Counted from the stretch's first letter, positions 26,427 through 36,142 are shown. The stretch is 64,000 nt of DNA from Agrobacterium sp. AGB01 (GCF_014851585.1 NZ_JACVAB010000002.1:806001-870000); one strand, 5' to 3'. Numbers and translations: made by a program. Notes: generated by a model not told the origin, from the sequence alone.

Positions 26427-26454
26427 GAATGAGCGGGCAGGGGGCCGCTCATTC
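26427..26454 (+). terminator. Hairpin after the DUF4440 gene
   Basis: GAATGAGCGG and CCGCTCATTC form a perfect ten-pair stem around an eight-base loop. The T-run after it is short, so it may be a weak terminator or an RNA-stabilising 3' structure. Confidence 0.6.
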
Positions 26455-26483
26455 AGGTTTTCATCTGGTGCAGAGGACCGCAC

Positions 26484-26936
26484 TCAGGCTGTTGGTGGAA
26501 TCACACCCTTTGTCAGGATGAAGCAGCCGTAAAAACGGGTTTCACCCGTGGTGATCACGCAGTAAGCGTTCTTGGCTTCCTCGTAGAACTTGAAGCGCTC
26601 AATGCCATACATCGGGGCGGATTTGCCTTCGGTGGCATCAACTTCTTTCTGCACTTCGGCCTGCACAGGCTCCAACTGGTCCGGTGCGCCCATCACTTCC
26701 ATGCGGCCGACGGAGGGCTGCAAGGGCGTGTCCAGCGGCAGAACCGAAAGGATTGCCTTCATGGCGCGGGCAGCAGAAATGTTTTCCATGCGCAATACCT
26801 GACCGACTACGGTGTGTTGTGCCACGCTGTCGGATGGGAAGTTGGTGTCGGAAATGACCAGCGTATCGCCATGACCCATGGCGCGTAGCGCATGCAGAAC
26901 ATCGGCATTGAGCGCCGGGTCGATATTCTTGAGCAT
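26484..26936 (-). CDS. RbsD/FucU family sugar mutarotase
   Basis: 150 residues. The N-terminus has the family's catalytic/structural segment LHALRAMGHGDTLVISDTNFP with His and Asp residues; RFYGCFILTKG closes the protein. Family members interconvert alpha and beta forms of fucose or pyranose and furanose forms of ribose. FucU-like proteins are decamers. No fucose or ribose catabolic gene is adjacent, so the substrate is uncertain. It is divergent from the aminotransferase gene. Confidence 0.88.
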   Translation of the reverse strand: MLKNIDPALNADVLHALRAMGHGDTLVISDTNFPSDSVAQHTVVGQVLRMENISAARAMKAILSVLPLDTPLQPSVGRMEVMGAPDQLEPVQAEVQKEVDATEGKSAPMYGIERFKFYEEAKNAYCVITTGETRFYGCFILTKGVIPPTA

Positions 26937-27161
26937 TCTATCCTCCTCGAAAAATGCAAATCAGTTGCCGTGCAATCGACCCGGAAATTACCGTTTCGTC
27001 AATGCGTGATTGGCCATTGTTTGGCTGATGGGGGCAGGTGAGTGCACCGTTCAACTGCTGACAGTTGGGAATTGTTAAGTCTTAAAGGGAGTTGTAATGG
27101 AGTGTGCGGCTGCATTTGGGAGTGCGTCGTAGAGTCGAAAAATAGTACCAAAATTCGATAA

Positions 27162-27176
27162 GTCAGCATTGCTGAC
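27162..27176. promoter_or_regulatory. Perfect palindrome before the aminotransferase gene
   Basis: GTCAGCA-T-TGCTGAC is a 7-1-7 palindrome 58 bases before the aminotransferase start, in the 298-base gap shared with the divergent FucU-type gene. It may be a regulator site; the rest of the gap shows nothing else clear. Confidence 0.45.
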
Positions 27177-27234
27177 CTTTCGAGTTTTCTGTAAAGATAA
27201 AAGCACAAAAAACGAAACAAGAGGAAACGTACCC

Positions 27235-28479
27235 ATGCTTGATTGGGAACATATTTTCGCCACGCGCTCTTCGCGCATGAAGGCGTCGGAAATCCGTGAG
27301 CTGCTTAAACTGCTCGAGCAGCCGGATATCATCTCGTTTGCAGGCGGCATTCCCGACCCTGCATTGTTCCCAGATCAGGAATTCAAGCAGGCCTATTCCG
27401 ATATTTTTTCCGGTGCACAGGTAAATTCTGCCCTGCAATATTCCGTCAGCGAAGGCTACAAGCCGCTGCGCGAGTGGATCGTTGCCGACATGGCGAAGAT
27501 CGGCATTGAATGCTCCGTGGACAATGTTTTCATCACCTCCGGTTCGCAGCAGGCGCTCGATTATCTCGGCAAGCTGTTCCTGTCGCCGAAGGATACCGCG
27601 CTGGTGACATGGCCAACCTATCTTGGCGCTCTCTCGGCCTTCAACGCCTATGAGCCGACCTATGACCAGCTAAACCCGGGCGGCAACCGCACGCCGGAAA
27701 CCTACCGTGAAAACGCCACCAAGGCCGGTGGTTCGGTGAAGTTTGCCTATCTGTCTGCCGACTTCTCCAACCCGACCGGTGAAACCGTCAGCCTTGCAGA
27801 CCGCAAGAAGCTGCTGGAACTGGCCGATGAGCTGGATATCGCCGTTCTGGAAGACGCTGCCTATCAGAACCTGCGTTTTGACGGCGAAGGAATTGCGCCG
27901 ATCCTGGCACTCGACATTGAGCGCAGCGGCGGCATTGAAAACACCCGCACCATCTATAGCGGCAGCTTCTCCAAGACGCTGGCACCTGGTCTGCGCGTTG
28001 GTTTCGTTGTTGCCTCCATGCCAGTCATCCGCAAGCTGGTTCTGATGAAGCAGGCTGCTGACCTGCATTCCTCGACCATCAACCAGATGGCCATCGAACA
28101 TGTTGCTTCGCGCGGTTTCGACAAGCAGGTCGCCAAGATCAAGGCAACCTATAGCGCCCGTCGTGATGCCATGTTGGCAGCCCTTGAAAAATACATGCCG
28201 AAGACCGCTCGCTGGACAAAACCAGAAGGTGGCATGTTCATCTGGGTGACGCTGCCAGAAGGCATTGACGGTGCTGAATTGCTGGCCAAGTCTCTGTCGA
28301 GCGAGCGCGTTGCCTTCGTGCCGGGCAAGGCATTTTTTGCTGATGGTTCGGGCAGCAACACGCTGCGCATCAGCTTCTCCTGCGCCAACGAGCAGATGAT
28401 CGACGAGGGCATCAAGCGCCTTGGTCGTCTGGTTGCCGGTGCAGAAGCGACAACCAGCGCGACGATGCCAATCATCTGA
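27235..28479 (+). CDS. PLP-dependent aminotransferase (LysN/MocR-like fold type I)
   Basis: 414 residues. The PLP-binding lysine lies in SGSFSKTLAPGLRVGFV (Lys 247). Other markers are SFAGGIPDPALFP at the start, ITSGSQQALD, and the phosphate-binding arginine there. The closest known enzymes are 2-aminoadipate or aromatic/branched-chain aminotransferases; the exact amino acid cannot be told. The ATG at 27235 has a GAGGAA ribosome site; the upstream frame is not conserved-looking. A perfect palindrome lies in the promoter region. It is followed by a weak hairpin and the PhzF gene. Confidence 0.9.
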   Translation: MLDWEHIFATRSSRMKASEIRELLKLLEQPDIISFAGGIPDPALFPDQEFKQAYSDIFSGAQVNSALQYSVSEGYKPLREWIVADMAKIGIECSVDNVFITSGSQQALDYLGKLFLSPKDTALVTWPTYLGALSAFNAYEPTYDQLNPGGNRTPETYRENATKAGGSVKFAYLSADFSNPTGETVSLADRKKLLELADELDIAVLEDAAYQNLRFDGEGIAPILALDIERSGGIENTRTIYSGSFSKTLAPGLRVGFVVASMPVIRKLVLMKQAADLHSSTINQMAIEHVASRGFDKQVAKIKATYSARRDAMLAALEKYMPKTARWTKPEGGMFIWVTLPEGIDGAELLAKSLSSERVAFVPGKAFFADGSGSNTLRISFSCANEQMIDEGIKRLGRLVAGAEATTSATMPII

Positions 28480-28501
28480 TTGGTTGTTGATGCGTGAGGG
28501 T

Positions 28502-28521
28502 AGCGGGAGAAGTATCCCGCT
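28502..28521 (+). terminator. Weak terminator after the aminotransferase gene
   Basis: AGCGGGA and TCCCGCT form a seven-pair stem around a six-base loop; only a short T-run (GCCTTTC) follows. Confidence 0.45.
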
Positions 28522-28674
28522 GCCTTTCATCTGCGGTTTCAAGCCGCATGTTGCCGGCTGTCCGCGTTTGCCGGCAATTCTTTTTCTATCTTATTGTCAG
28601 TTTTTACGGCAGCACCTGCCTGTGCCTGCATGAATGACAGACCATCTGACGCCCGTTTCCCAAGGGAATTCTCC

Positions 28675-29508
28675 GTGACCCAAACACATGCCTTTCACCA
28701 GGTCGATGTCTTTTCCTCACAGCCATTCAAGGGAAATCCGCTGGCGGTGGTCTGCGATGCTGATGATCTCTCGGACGCGCAAATGGCGGCGTTTGCCAGC
28801 TGGACAAATCTTAGCGAAACCACGTTTTTGCTGAAGCCGACGGTTGATGGTGCTGATTATCGCGTGCGGATTTTTACCCCAATGGGTGAGTTGCCCTTTG
28901 CCGGTCATCCGACACTTGGATCCTGCCATGTCTGGCTTGCTTATCATGGCAAAACCGGAATGCAGGACATTGTGCAGGAGTGTGGGGCAGGACTGGTGCG
29001 TATCCGCATCAGTGACGGCAGGCCGGCATTTGCCGCACCGCCTTTGCGCAAATCCGGGTCTGTCGATGCCGAGACGCTGGCGACGGTAGCTGCGGCCCTT
29101 GGCGTGGCGTCCAGCGCCATCGTCGACGCAAACTGGACGGACAATGGTCCGGGCTGGCTGTCATTGCTGTTGAAAACCAGAGCGGATGTTTTGAATATTC
29201 GGCCGGATTATGCGGCACTTGGACATTTTCAAGTTGGTGTGGTGGCACCATGCACCCATGAGGACGAGGTTGAAACCGATTTCGAGCTGCGGGCATTTTG
29301 CGACAACTGCGAAGACCCTGTCACCGGCAGTCTCAATGCCGGTGTTGCCCAGTGGCTCATGGGCAAAGGTGTCGCGCCACAACGCTATGTCGCAAGTCAG
29401 GGCACGGTGCTTGGTCGTGCCGGGCGCGTCTATGTCGAGAAGCTGGACGACGACATCTGGATCGCTGGTGAGGTGACCGGCGTTATCGCAGGTAGTGTTG
29501 TGATATGA
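28675..29508 (+). CDS. PhzF family isomerase/epimerase-like protein
   Basis: 277 residues from a GTG at 28675, which follows AAGGGA at good spacing; ATG codons upstream lack a ribosome site. The family signature is clear: HQVDVFSSQPFKGNPLAVV at the start, with the catalytic glutamate in NLSETTFLL, then TPMGELPFAGHPTLGS, and a C-terminal half that repeats the fold with DPVTGSLNAGVAQWL. PhzF of phenazine synthesis is an isomerase; most bacterial homologues have no known substrate. No phenazine genes are present. Confidence 0.9.
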   Translation: MTQTHAFHQVDVFSSQPFKGNPLAVVCDADDLSDAQMAAFASWTNLSETTFLLKPTVDGADYRVRIFTPMGELPFAGHPTLGSCHVWLAYHGKTGMQDIVQECGAGLVRIRISDGRPAFAAPPLRKSGSVDAETLATVAAALGVASSAIVDANWTDNGPGWLSLLLKTRADVLNIRPDYAALGHFQVGVVAPCTHEDEVETDFELRAFCDNCEDPVTGSLNAGVAQWLMGKGVAPQRYVASQGTVLGRAGRVYVEKLDDDIWIAGEVTGVIAGSVVI

Positions 29509-29539
29509 GGTGTATTGACAGGCCTGAAAAATGGACTGT

Positions 29540-29562
29540 CACATACATGTTATAGATATGTG
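29540..29562. promoter_or_regulatory. Inverted repeat before the ABC importer operon
   Basis: CACATA (29540-29545) and TATGTG (29557-29562) flank an 11-base AT-rich spacer containing TATAGA, a possible -10 box, 36 bases before the binding-protein gene. A TTGACA at 29515-29520 is too far from it (30 bases) for a standard promoter. It could be a regulator site; no regulator family was identified, and a Fur or RirA site was not recognised. Confidence 0.35.
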
Positions 29563-29597
29563 TTTTAGCGGGGCCACCTCATAACAGGAATGGACCC

Positions 29598-30581
29598 ATG
29601 AAAACCCTTCTTTCCGCTTTCACTGCTCTCGTTTCATTTGGAATGATTGTTGGCAGCGCCAACGCTGCTGATCTGGTGCTCTACACCAGCCAGCCAAATG
29701 AAGATGCGCAGGCTACAGTCGATGGCTTCAAGGCTGCCAATCCCGGCCTCGACGTCGAGTGGGTTCGCGACGGAACGCCAAAGATCATGGCAAAGCTGAT
29801 GGCGGAAATCGAAGCCGGCAATCCGGTTGCCGACGTTCTGCTGATTGCCGACACGGTAACCCTGGAGCGCATGAAGCAGGCTGGTCAGCTGATGGCCTAC
29901 AAGTCGCCGGAAGCCGCCAATCTCGACGCTTCGCTGTATGACGCCGATGGTTATTACTACTCCACCAAGCTGATCACCAGCGGCATCATGTACAACACTG
30001 CCGCTGCGATGAAGCCAACCAGCTGGAAGGATCTGGAAAAGCCGGAAGCCAAGGGCATGGTGACCATGCCAAGCCCGCTGACCTCGGGTGCAGCTCTCAT
30101 TCATGCGCAGACGCTGGCTGGCGTCGACAGCCTTGGCTGGGACTATTACAAGGCGCTCAAGGAAAATGGTGCGGTTGCCGCTGGCGGTAATGGTGGTGTG
30201 CTGAAGTCTGTTGCCTCTGGCGAAAAGGCTTATGGCGTTGTGGTTGACTACATGCCAATCCGCGAAAAGGCCAAGGGCGCGCCGATTGAATTCATCTTCC
30301 CGGAAGAGGGTGTTTCGGCCGTGACCGAGCCGGTTGGCATTCTGTCCACAACGAAGCATGCGGAAGCCGCCAAGAAGTTCGTTGATTACGTTCTATCCAA
30401 GGACGGCCAGGAAGGCTTCCTGAAGCTTGGTTACATTCCAGCACGCAACGACGTCGCTCTGCCAGAAGGTTTCCCGGTCCGCGACAAGATCAAGGTTCTG
30501 CCAATCAATGCTCCGGAAGCTCTCAAGAACTCCGAGAAAGACCTGAAGACCTTCTCCGACATCTTCGGTTCGAACGGCTAA
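29598..30581 (+). CDS. Iron-type ABC transporter, periplasmic binding protein
   Basis: 327 residues, signal peptide of 23 residues ending in GSANAAD. The mature protein is a class of the FbpA/AfuA and related (ferric iron, thiamine or phosphonate) binding proteins: LVLYTSQPNEDAQATVDGF at the start, DADGYYYSTKLITSGIMYN, and EPVGILSTTKHAEAAKKFV. A YYY motif near residue 115 resembles the tyrosine cluster used to bind ferric iron, but 2-aminoethylphosphonate binding is an alternative. First gene of a three-gene operon. Confidence 0.85.
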   Translation: MKTLLSAFTALVSFGMIVGSANAADLVLYTSQPNEDAQATVDGFKAANPGLDVEWVRDGTPKIMAKLMAEIEAGNPVADVLLIADTVTLERMKQAGQLMAYKSPEAANLDASLYDADGYYYSTKLITSGIMYNTAAAMKPTSWKDLEKPEAKGMVTMPSPLTSGAALIHAQTLAGVDSLGWDYYKALKENGAVAAGGNGGVLKSVASGEKAYGVVVDYMPIREKAKGAPIEFIFPEEGVSAVTEPVGILSTTKHAEAAKKFVDYVLSKDGQEGFLKLGYIPARNDVALPEGFPVRDKIKVLPINAPEALKNSEKDLKTFSDIFGSNG

Positions 30582-30589
30582 ATCACATT

Positions 30590-32284
30590 ATGTCCGTTTT
30601 GAATGCATCAGCAAACAGCCAGCCGCGCTGGCTGTTTCCCTTTGTGGTGTTGGTGGTTTTCGTCCTCAGCGCCCTGCCGCTGGGGCGTCTTGCCTATACC
30701 GGAATTCTATCGTCACTGAATGGTGACTTATGGCCATTGCTGACTGATCCAGCCCTGTGGCGAGCGGTGTTGAACAGTCTGGTCACCTCATTTCTTGGCA
30801 TGATCATTTCCGTTGTGATTGGCGGCGGTTTCGCCTTGGCACTGACGCTGTGCGACGTGCGCGGCAAGGCTGCCATGAGTTTCCTGTTCATGTTGCCAAT
30901 GATGATCCCGCCACAGGTAACGGCCCTGTCGTGGATTGGCATGACGGGTCCATCAAGCACGTTGTTGAAGGCGATTGGCCTCGCGCCAGCTCTGGGTTCG
31001 CCACAACCGCTTTATTCGATCGGCGGCATTGCATTGCTGCTTGGCGTACAACACGCGCCACTGGTCTATCTTTCCCTGAGGGCTGGCCTGCTGGCGCTGC
31101 CGCAGGATGGTATCGAGGCCGCCCGCCTGTCGGGCGCCACCTCATGGCGGGTGCTGAAAGACGTCATTCTTCCCCTGTCGACACCGGGGCTGATTGCCGG
31201 TGCGGCCATTGCTTTTGTCTCTGGCGTTGGCAATTTCGGTATTCCGGCCATTCTCGGCATCCCGGCCTCGATTTTCACGCTCCCGACGCTGATCTACAGC
31301 CGCTTTGCCAGCTTCGGCACCAGCACATTTGGCGACATCGCCATGTTGTCGGGCATGATTGCCATTATTTCGGTGGCCGGTCTTGCGGTGCAGGAAAGAG
31401 CCATGAAGGGCCGCGATTACCGCATCATCGGTCTGTCGGGCAAGGTCGCGACCTTCCGGCTACATTCCTGGCGTTTGCCGCTCGAAGTCCTGCTGTGGCT
31501 TGCCATCTTCTTCATTCTGGTTGCGCCGCTGGCAGCCCTTGTCGCAAGCTCGCTTGCACCGGCCTATGGTGTGCCACTCAGCCTCAAGACAGCAACCTTG
31601 CATGCCTATGAGGAAGTCCTGTTCCGGCAGGCCTCGACGCGTACTGCCTTCCTGAATTCGATGTTCCTCGCCAGTGTTACGGCCGCAGGTCTCCTTCTGG
31701 TGACATTGCTGACGGCGTATTTTCTGGTGCGGGCGAAAAGCCGCTTCATGTTCATCCTGTCGGCGCTGGTGGATATTCCCTATGCCTTGCCGGGCATCGT
31801 TATTGCCGTGGCCTTCATCCTGCTTCTGGCCGCACCATTGCCTTTTGTCGGCGTGACGCTTTACGGCACGATCTGGATTATTCTGCTGGCCTATTTCTCA
31901 TCGTTCTTTGCCGTCAGCCTCAAGCCGATGGTTGGTGCCTTCTCGCAATTCGATCCTGCGTTGGAAGAGGCAGCCCGGTTGGCCGGGGCGGGGTTCTGGC
32001 GCCGGTTGAAGGATATCATCCTGCCGCTGGTGGCACCGGCGGCTGGGGCGTCGATTATTCTGGTCTTTCTGATCGCCTGTAATGAGCTGACGGTGTCTGC
32101 GCTGCTGTGGTCAGCCGGCACCCAGACACTTGGGGTGGTTATCTACAATCTTGATGATAGCGGCAGTTTCGATCTTGCCTCTGCACTGTCCGTTCTTGTC
32201 GTGGCCATGGTGATCATTCTCATGCTGCTTCTGGAACTGCTTGGGCGCAAATTGCCGAAGGGAGTTGTACCGTGGCAAAACTGA
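30590..32284 (+). CDS. Iron-type ABC transporter, fused permease
   Basis: 564-residue inner-membrane permease made of two fused copies of the binding-protein-dependent transport domain, about 12 membrane helices in all. Each half has an EAA loop that docks on the ATPase: EAARLSGATSWRVLKDVILP and EEAARLAGAGFWRRLKDIILP. The fused arrangement is usual for FbpB/AfuB-type systems. It starts eight bases after the binding-protein gene and overlaps the ATPase gene by 13 bases. Confidence 0.92.
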   Translation: MSVLNASANSQPRWLFPFVVLVVFVLSALPLGRLAYTGILSSLNGDLWPLLTDPALWRAVLNSLVTSFLGMIISVVIGGGFALALTLCDVRGKAAMSFLFMLPMMIPPQVTALSWIGMTGPSSTLLKAIGLAPALGSPQPLYSIGGIALLLGVQHAPLVYLSLRAGLLALPQDGIEAARLSGATSWRVLKDVILPLSTPGLIAGAAIAFVSGVGNFGIPAILGIPASIFTLPTLIYSRFASFGTSTFGDIAMLSGMIAIISVAGLAVQERAMKGRDYRIIGLSGKVATFRLHSWRLPLEVLLWLAIFFILVAPLAALVASSLAPAYGVPLSLKTATLHAYEEVLFRQASTRTAFLNSMFLASVTAAGLLLVTLLTAYFLVRAKSRFMFILSALVDIPYALPGIVIAVAFILLLAAPLPFVGVTLYGTIWIILLAYFSSFFAVSLKPMVGAFSQFDPALEEAARLAGAGFWRRLKDIILPLVAPAAGASIILVFLIACNELTVSALLWSAGTQTLGVVIYNLDDSGSFDLASALSVLVVAMVIILMLLLELLGRKLPKGVVPWQN

Positions 32285-33300
32285 TCCTCAACCGTTTGTC
32301 CAAGGACTTTGGTACTGGCAAACCTGCAGTGGACGATGTCTCGCTGACCATTCGTGATGGCGGTTTTCTGGCGCTGCTGGGGCCTTCCGGTTGCGGCAAG
32401 ACAACGGTGCTGCGCATGATTGCCGGTTTCGAGCAGCCAAGCGATGGTTCCATTCTGCTGGGCGAGCGTGTGCTGGCCGACGCCGGCAGCATGGTGCCAC
32501 CGGAACGCCGCAACATGGCGATGGTGTTTCAGTCCTACGCACTGTGGCCGCATATGACGGTGGCTGACAATGCCGGTTATCCGCTGAAGGTGCGTGGCAT
32601 TTCCGGCGAGCGGTACCGCAGCAAGGTCGCCGCCGCACTGGCGGCGGTGCGACTGGAAAACTACGCCAACCGCCGGCCGTCAGAACTCTCCGGTGGCCAA
32701 CGTCAGCGTGTGGCACTGGCGCGGTGCCTGGTGACAGAGCCGGATGTGGTGTTGCTGGATGAGCCACTGGCCAATCTCGACCGGCATTTGCGCCAGGAGA
32801 TGGAAGAGACCTTCCGTGAGTTTCACATCAGTTCCGGTGCCACGATGATCTACGTCACCCATGACCAGTCCGAGGCCATGGCGCTGGCAACCGATGTGGC
32901 TGTGATGTCTCAAGGCAAGCTGTTGCAGGTGGCACCACCAGCGGAGCTTTATGCCCGTCCGGAAGGGCGGTTGGTCGGTTCTCTGGTCGGGCAGGGAGCA
33001 ATCGTTTCTCTGGCGCTGCCGCAACAGGACAATCGCGAACTGGACTGGAGCATTCTGGCACCGGCTTTTGCCAAGGGAAAAGGCGTATCGCCGACCGGTG
33101 ATATTCTTGTTCGCCCGCAGGATGTGGTGCAGGACGCAGATGGTATTCGTTGCCGCGTTACGTCATCTCTCTATGAAGGGGAGCGTTATGCGCTGCGCCT
33201 GACACTGCCCGATGGCCAGAGCCTGCGTGCCTATAGCCGCGATGCTGCAAATGTTGGTGATTTTATTCCGGTTGCCATCAGAGCTGCCTGGCGGCTGTAG
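32272..33300 (+). CDS. Iron-type ABC transporter, ATP-binding protein
   Basis: 342-residue ATPase. Walker A GPSGCGKTT at about residue 39, signature LSGGQRQRVALARCL, Walker B VVLLDEPLANLD, and switch histidine in YVTHDQSEAMALA. The C-terminal 110 residues form a TOBE-like regulatory domain. The GTG start overlaps the permease gene, suggesting coupled translation. Substrate is set by the binding protein; ferric iron is the leading guess. Confidence 0.93.
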   Translation: MAKLILNRLSKDFGTGKPAVDDVSLTIRDGGFLALLGPSGCGKTTVLRMIAGFEQPSDGSILLGERVLADAGSMVPPERRNMAMVFQSYALWPHMTVADNAGYPLKVRGISGERYRSKVAAALAAVRLENYANRRPSELSGGQRQRVALARCLVTEPDVVLLDEPLANLDRHLRQEMEETFREFHISSGATMIYVTHDQSEAMALATDVAVMSQGKLLQVAPPAELYARPEGRLVGSLVGQGAIVSLALPQQDNRELDWSILAPAFAKGKGVSPTGDILVRPQDVVQDADGIRCRVTSSLYEGERYALRLTLPDGQSLRAYSRDAANVGDFIPVAIRAAWRL

Positions 33301-33302
33301 CG

Positions 33303-33335
33303 AAAAAAGCCTGACGGCAACTGTCTGTCAGGCTT
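33303..33335 (-). terminator. Terminator of the GGDEF gene
   Basis: AAGCCTGAC and GTCAGGCTT form a nine-pair stem with an 11-base loop; read leftward it is followed by six T. It overlaps the stop codon of the GGDEF gene and also lies just after the rightward ABC operon. Confidence 0.75.
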
Positions 33336-34117
33336 CAACTGACCGCCAGATTACGACCCTGACGTTTGGCGCTGTACATGTTGGCATCGGCCACCTGCAG
33401 CATACGGGACAGATCAAAACCGGTTTCGCAATAGGCAACACCGAAGCTGGCGCTCAGCCCGATCTTGTCGCCATCTGTGGTCGTGACCTTCAGGTTGGCG
33501 ATGGCGACACGGATTTTTTCCGCCGCCTCGGTAATGTCCTGCCGTTTGAGGAAGGGCAGGAACATTGCAAATTCCTCGCCGCCAATACGGCCAGCAATAT
33601 CGTCATCTGCGCTCATGCGTGACACCAACTGGCCAACACGGCGTAGCGCTGCATCGCCGGTAGCATGGCCATAGGTATCATTGAGTGTCTTGAAGTAATC
33701 GAGATCGAAAAACAGCAAGCCGCCGCTCTTTTGTCCCAGACTTGCCTTTTCCAGCTCGTCCATGAAGGTGGCGCGGTTGAGAATGCCGGTCAGCGGATCA
33801 AGACGCGATGACATCCGCAATTGCTCATAGGCAAAGGCCAACTCGTCGCGCGCTTCGGCCGCTTCCGTGCGGGCCAGACGCAGTCTTGCAGTATTCCAGT
33901 AATGAAGGGCCGACATGGGGATTGCGCTTGCAAGCGGGCAGATGATCGTCATGATCAGTCCAGCGCCCGCAAGCTTGCCTCCCATCATGGGAACGAATGT
34001 CACAGATATCAGCAGGGTCACGCCTAATGCGAATATTCCCGTGGCCAGAGCCTTGAGTGTGATAATCCGAAAATCAATCATTGATCTTTTGGTTCCATTC
34101 GATCCGGGACTAACCAT
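33335..34117 (-). CDS. Membrane-bound diguanylate cyclase (GGDEF)
   Basis: 260 residues. Two membrane helices at about residues 19-43 and 47-70 are followed by a helix linker and a GGDEF domain (LDPLTGILNRATFMDEL, then the active site GRIGGEEFAMFLP). Such proteins make cyclic di-GMP from two GTP. The inhibitory site (RxxD five residues before GGEEF) is absent; the equivalent positions are ADDD. An ATG at 34081 (MIDFRI) is an alternative start with a distant GGAACC. No sensory domain larger than the membrane hairpin is present. Confidence 0.88.
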   Translation of the reverse strand: MVSPGSNGTKRSMIDFRIITLKALATGIFALGVTLLISVTFVPMMGGKLAGAGLIMTIICPLASAIPMSALHYWNTARLRLARTEAAEARDELAFAYEQLRMSSRLDPLTGILNRATFMDELEKASLGQKSGGLLFFDLDYFKTLNDTYGHATGDAALRRVGQLVSRMSADDDIAGRIGGEEFAMFLPFLKRQDITEAAEKIRVAIANLKVTTTDGDKIGLSASFGVAYCETGFDLSRMLQVADANMYSAKRQGRNLAVS

Positions 34118-34313
34118 GCCGCAGTTTTAAATTGTCTGAACGGAACCGTTAAATTGCGACGTTTTCGTATTTAATTGGTGCATTATCCACTGGCATGGTT
34201 TTTGACCCCTCTTGTGACGGCTCAAAACCTCATCTCCGATGGAACGCATGTTCTCTTGCCCGCCGAACAGCTAAGGTTCTAAGTTGCTGTTGTTGCATAA
34301 ACGGGAATGATTC

Positions 34314-35423
34314 ATGTCGCTCAGGCTTGCCACTTTCAACATCGAAAACCTGCTCACCCGCTTTGATTTTACAGGCTTTCGCAACCAGACTCGCCGCGAC
34401 AGGGCGATGCAGCTTTTCGAGATCCGTGACGAGGCGACCTATCAGGCCTTGGAAAGTGCGCGTCTGGTATCTTCCACCGACGATACCCGCCAGCTTTCGG
34501 CACTGGCGATAGCTGATGCGGATGCCGACATCCTCTGCCTGCAGGAAGTGGACAACATGGCGGCCTTGCAGGCCTTCGAATATGGCTATCTCTTTCGTAT
34601 GGTCGGCAACGGCTATCGCCAGAAATATCTGGTGGAGGGCAATGACAGCCGCGGCATCGATGTCGCCGTCATCATGCGCGAGGAAACCCGCGACGGGCAA
34701 CGCATCGAACTGGTAGATATCAAAAGCCATGCGGCACTGACTTACCGCGACCTGCATCTCTTTAACGCCGATATCTCTGTCACCAACCAGCCAGATGACA
34801 AGATCTTCAAACGCGACTGCCTGGAACTTGACCTGCGTATCGGCGGCAAACCCTTCACGCTTTACGTGGTGCATCTGAAATCGATGACCAATTCGCGGGA
34901 ATCGACGGATGCGCGACTTGGCACCATGGCCATCCGGCATGCCGAACTGAAAGCCGTGCGCCATATTATTGAAAGCCGCTTCGGCGCAGGCAAGGCGCGC
35001 GACATGAATTTCGCCATTTGTGGCGACATGAATGACTATCAGGAAAAAGTGCTGATCGACGGTGACCGGCGCAAGGGCTACACCTTCACACCTGTCAAAG
35101 AGGATGAAAGCGCGTTGAAAGTGCTGAGTGCCGATGGTTTTGCCATTAACCCTATGCTGCGCCGTGACGTGATGGACCGGTGGACGCTGTATCATTCGCG
35201 TGGACCACAGGAACAGCATCTCTGCCAGCTTGATTACATCTGGCTATCACCGCGCCTTGCCAGCCTCAACCAAAACCAAGTGCCGGACATTATTCGCAAT
35301 GGCCAGCCTTTCCGCACCATTTTTCCGCCAGGGCAGGCGGTGGACCGTTATCCGCGCACTGGCTGGGACAGGCCAAAGGCTTCTGACCATTGCCCTGTCG
35401 TGATGACCCTGGATCTGGAGTGA
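34314..35423 (+). CDS. Endonuclease/exonuclease/phosphatase (EEP) family protein
   Basis: 369 residues with the EEP metal-dependent phosphodiesterase motifs in order: LRLATFNIENLLTRFDF, ILCLQEVDNM (metal-binding Glu), LYVVHLKSM, FAICGDMNDYQ, and ASDHCPVVM (catalytic His). No signal peptide. Members cleave DNA, RNA or phospholipid headgroups; the substrate is unknown. It is divergent from the GGDEF gene by about 200 bases. Confidence 0.88.
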   Translation: MSLRLATFNIENLLTRFDFTGFRNQTRRDRAMQLFEIRDEATYQALESARLVSSTDDTRQLSALAIADADADILCLQEVDNMAALQAFEYGYLFRMVGNGYRQKYLVEGNDSRGIDVAVIMREETRDGQRIELVDIKSHAALTYRDLHLFNADISVTNQPDDKIFKRDCLELDLRIGGKPFTLYVVHLKSMTNSRESTDARLGTMAIRHAELKAVRHIIESRFGAGKARDMNFAICGDMNDYQEKVLIDGDRRKGYTFTPVKEDESALKVLSADGFAINPMLRRDVMDRWTLYHSRGPQEQHLCQLDYIWLSPRLASLNQNQVPDIIRNGQPFRTIFPPGQAVDRYPRTGWDRPKASDHCPVVMTLDLE

Positions 35424-35587
35424 TGAGCCAGCGCGGCGCTGTCCTGCATAGATTAGAGCTGTGGGGGTGGACCGGCGACAACTGGGGGTTCTGGCGAGTA
35501 AGTTGTTTCAGGTGTATGTTGTCTTTCAGTTCAAGTTGACTGACTAAAACATGCGAATGGAAGAAACATAAACGCGAGGCCAAAACG

Positions 35588-35944
35588 ATGCCCGGTTCCA
35601 TTTCTGAGACTGTCGTTGATTATGTACACGCCATGACCTTTGCCGATGAGGACAGGTTACGGGAACTTTTCGATCCGCGAGCCGCCATCGTCGGTAACTA
35701 TCAGGGCGGTATTGAGTGGCTGTCTCTCAGTGATTTCATCGATCAGATCAAGTCTGTCGATTCTCCGTCACCGGACCATGAGCTCGATTATGAGATTCTT
35801 GGCATTGATACCGCTGGCGAGACCGCGTCCGTCAAACTGCGCGATAGTTTTGCAGGGGCGAACTTCACCAATTACCTCTCACTGCTACAAATCGATGGTA
35901 AGTGGTTGATCGTTCACAAGCTTTATTATCTGCACGATGAGTAA
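35588..35944 (+). CDS. NTF2-like (lumazine-binding-like) small protein
   Basis: 118 residues of the putative lumazine-binding/NTF2-like group (PF12893 type): ISETVVDYVHAMTFADEDRL, then DPRAAIVGNYQGGIEW and a closing NYLSLLQIDGKWLIVHKLY. Such proteins form small dimeric cones; no function is known. It stands alone, followed by tRNA-Thr. Confidence 0.8.
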   Translation: MPGSISETVVDYVHAMTFADEDRLRELFDPRAAIVGNYQGGIEWLSLSDFIDQIKSVDSPSPDHELDYEILGIDTAGETASVKLRDSFAGANFTNYLSLLQIDGKWLIVHKLYYLHDE

Positions 35945-36066
35945 GGCTTAGCCTCTACAAATCCGCATTTCAGGTTTGCGAACAAAAAAATGCATGTTCG
36001 GCATGCTTATTTTCAATTTTCGCTTTACACAGAAAAAGAATCTGGTAATTCCACACGCACTGGATT

Positions 36067-36142
<76 letters not shown>

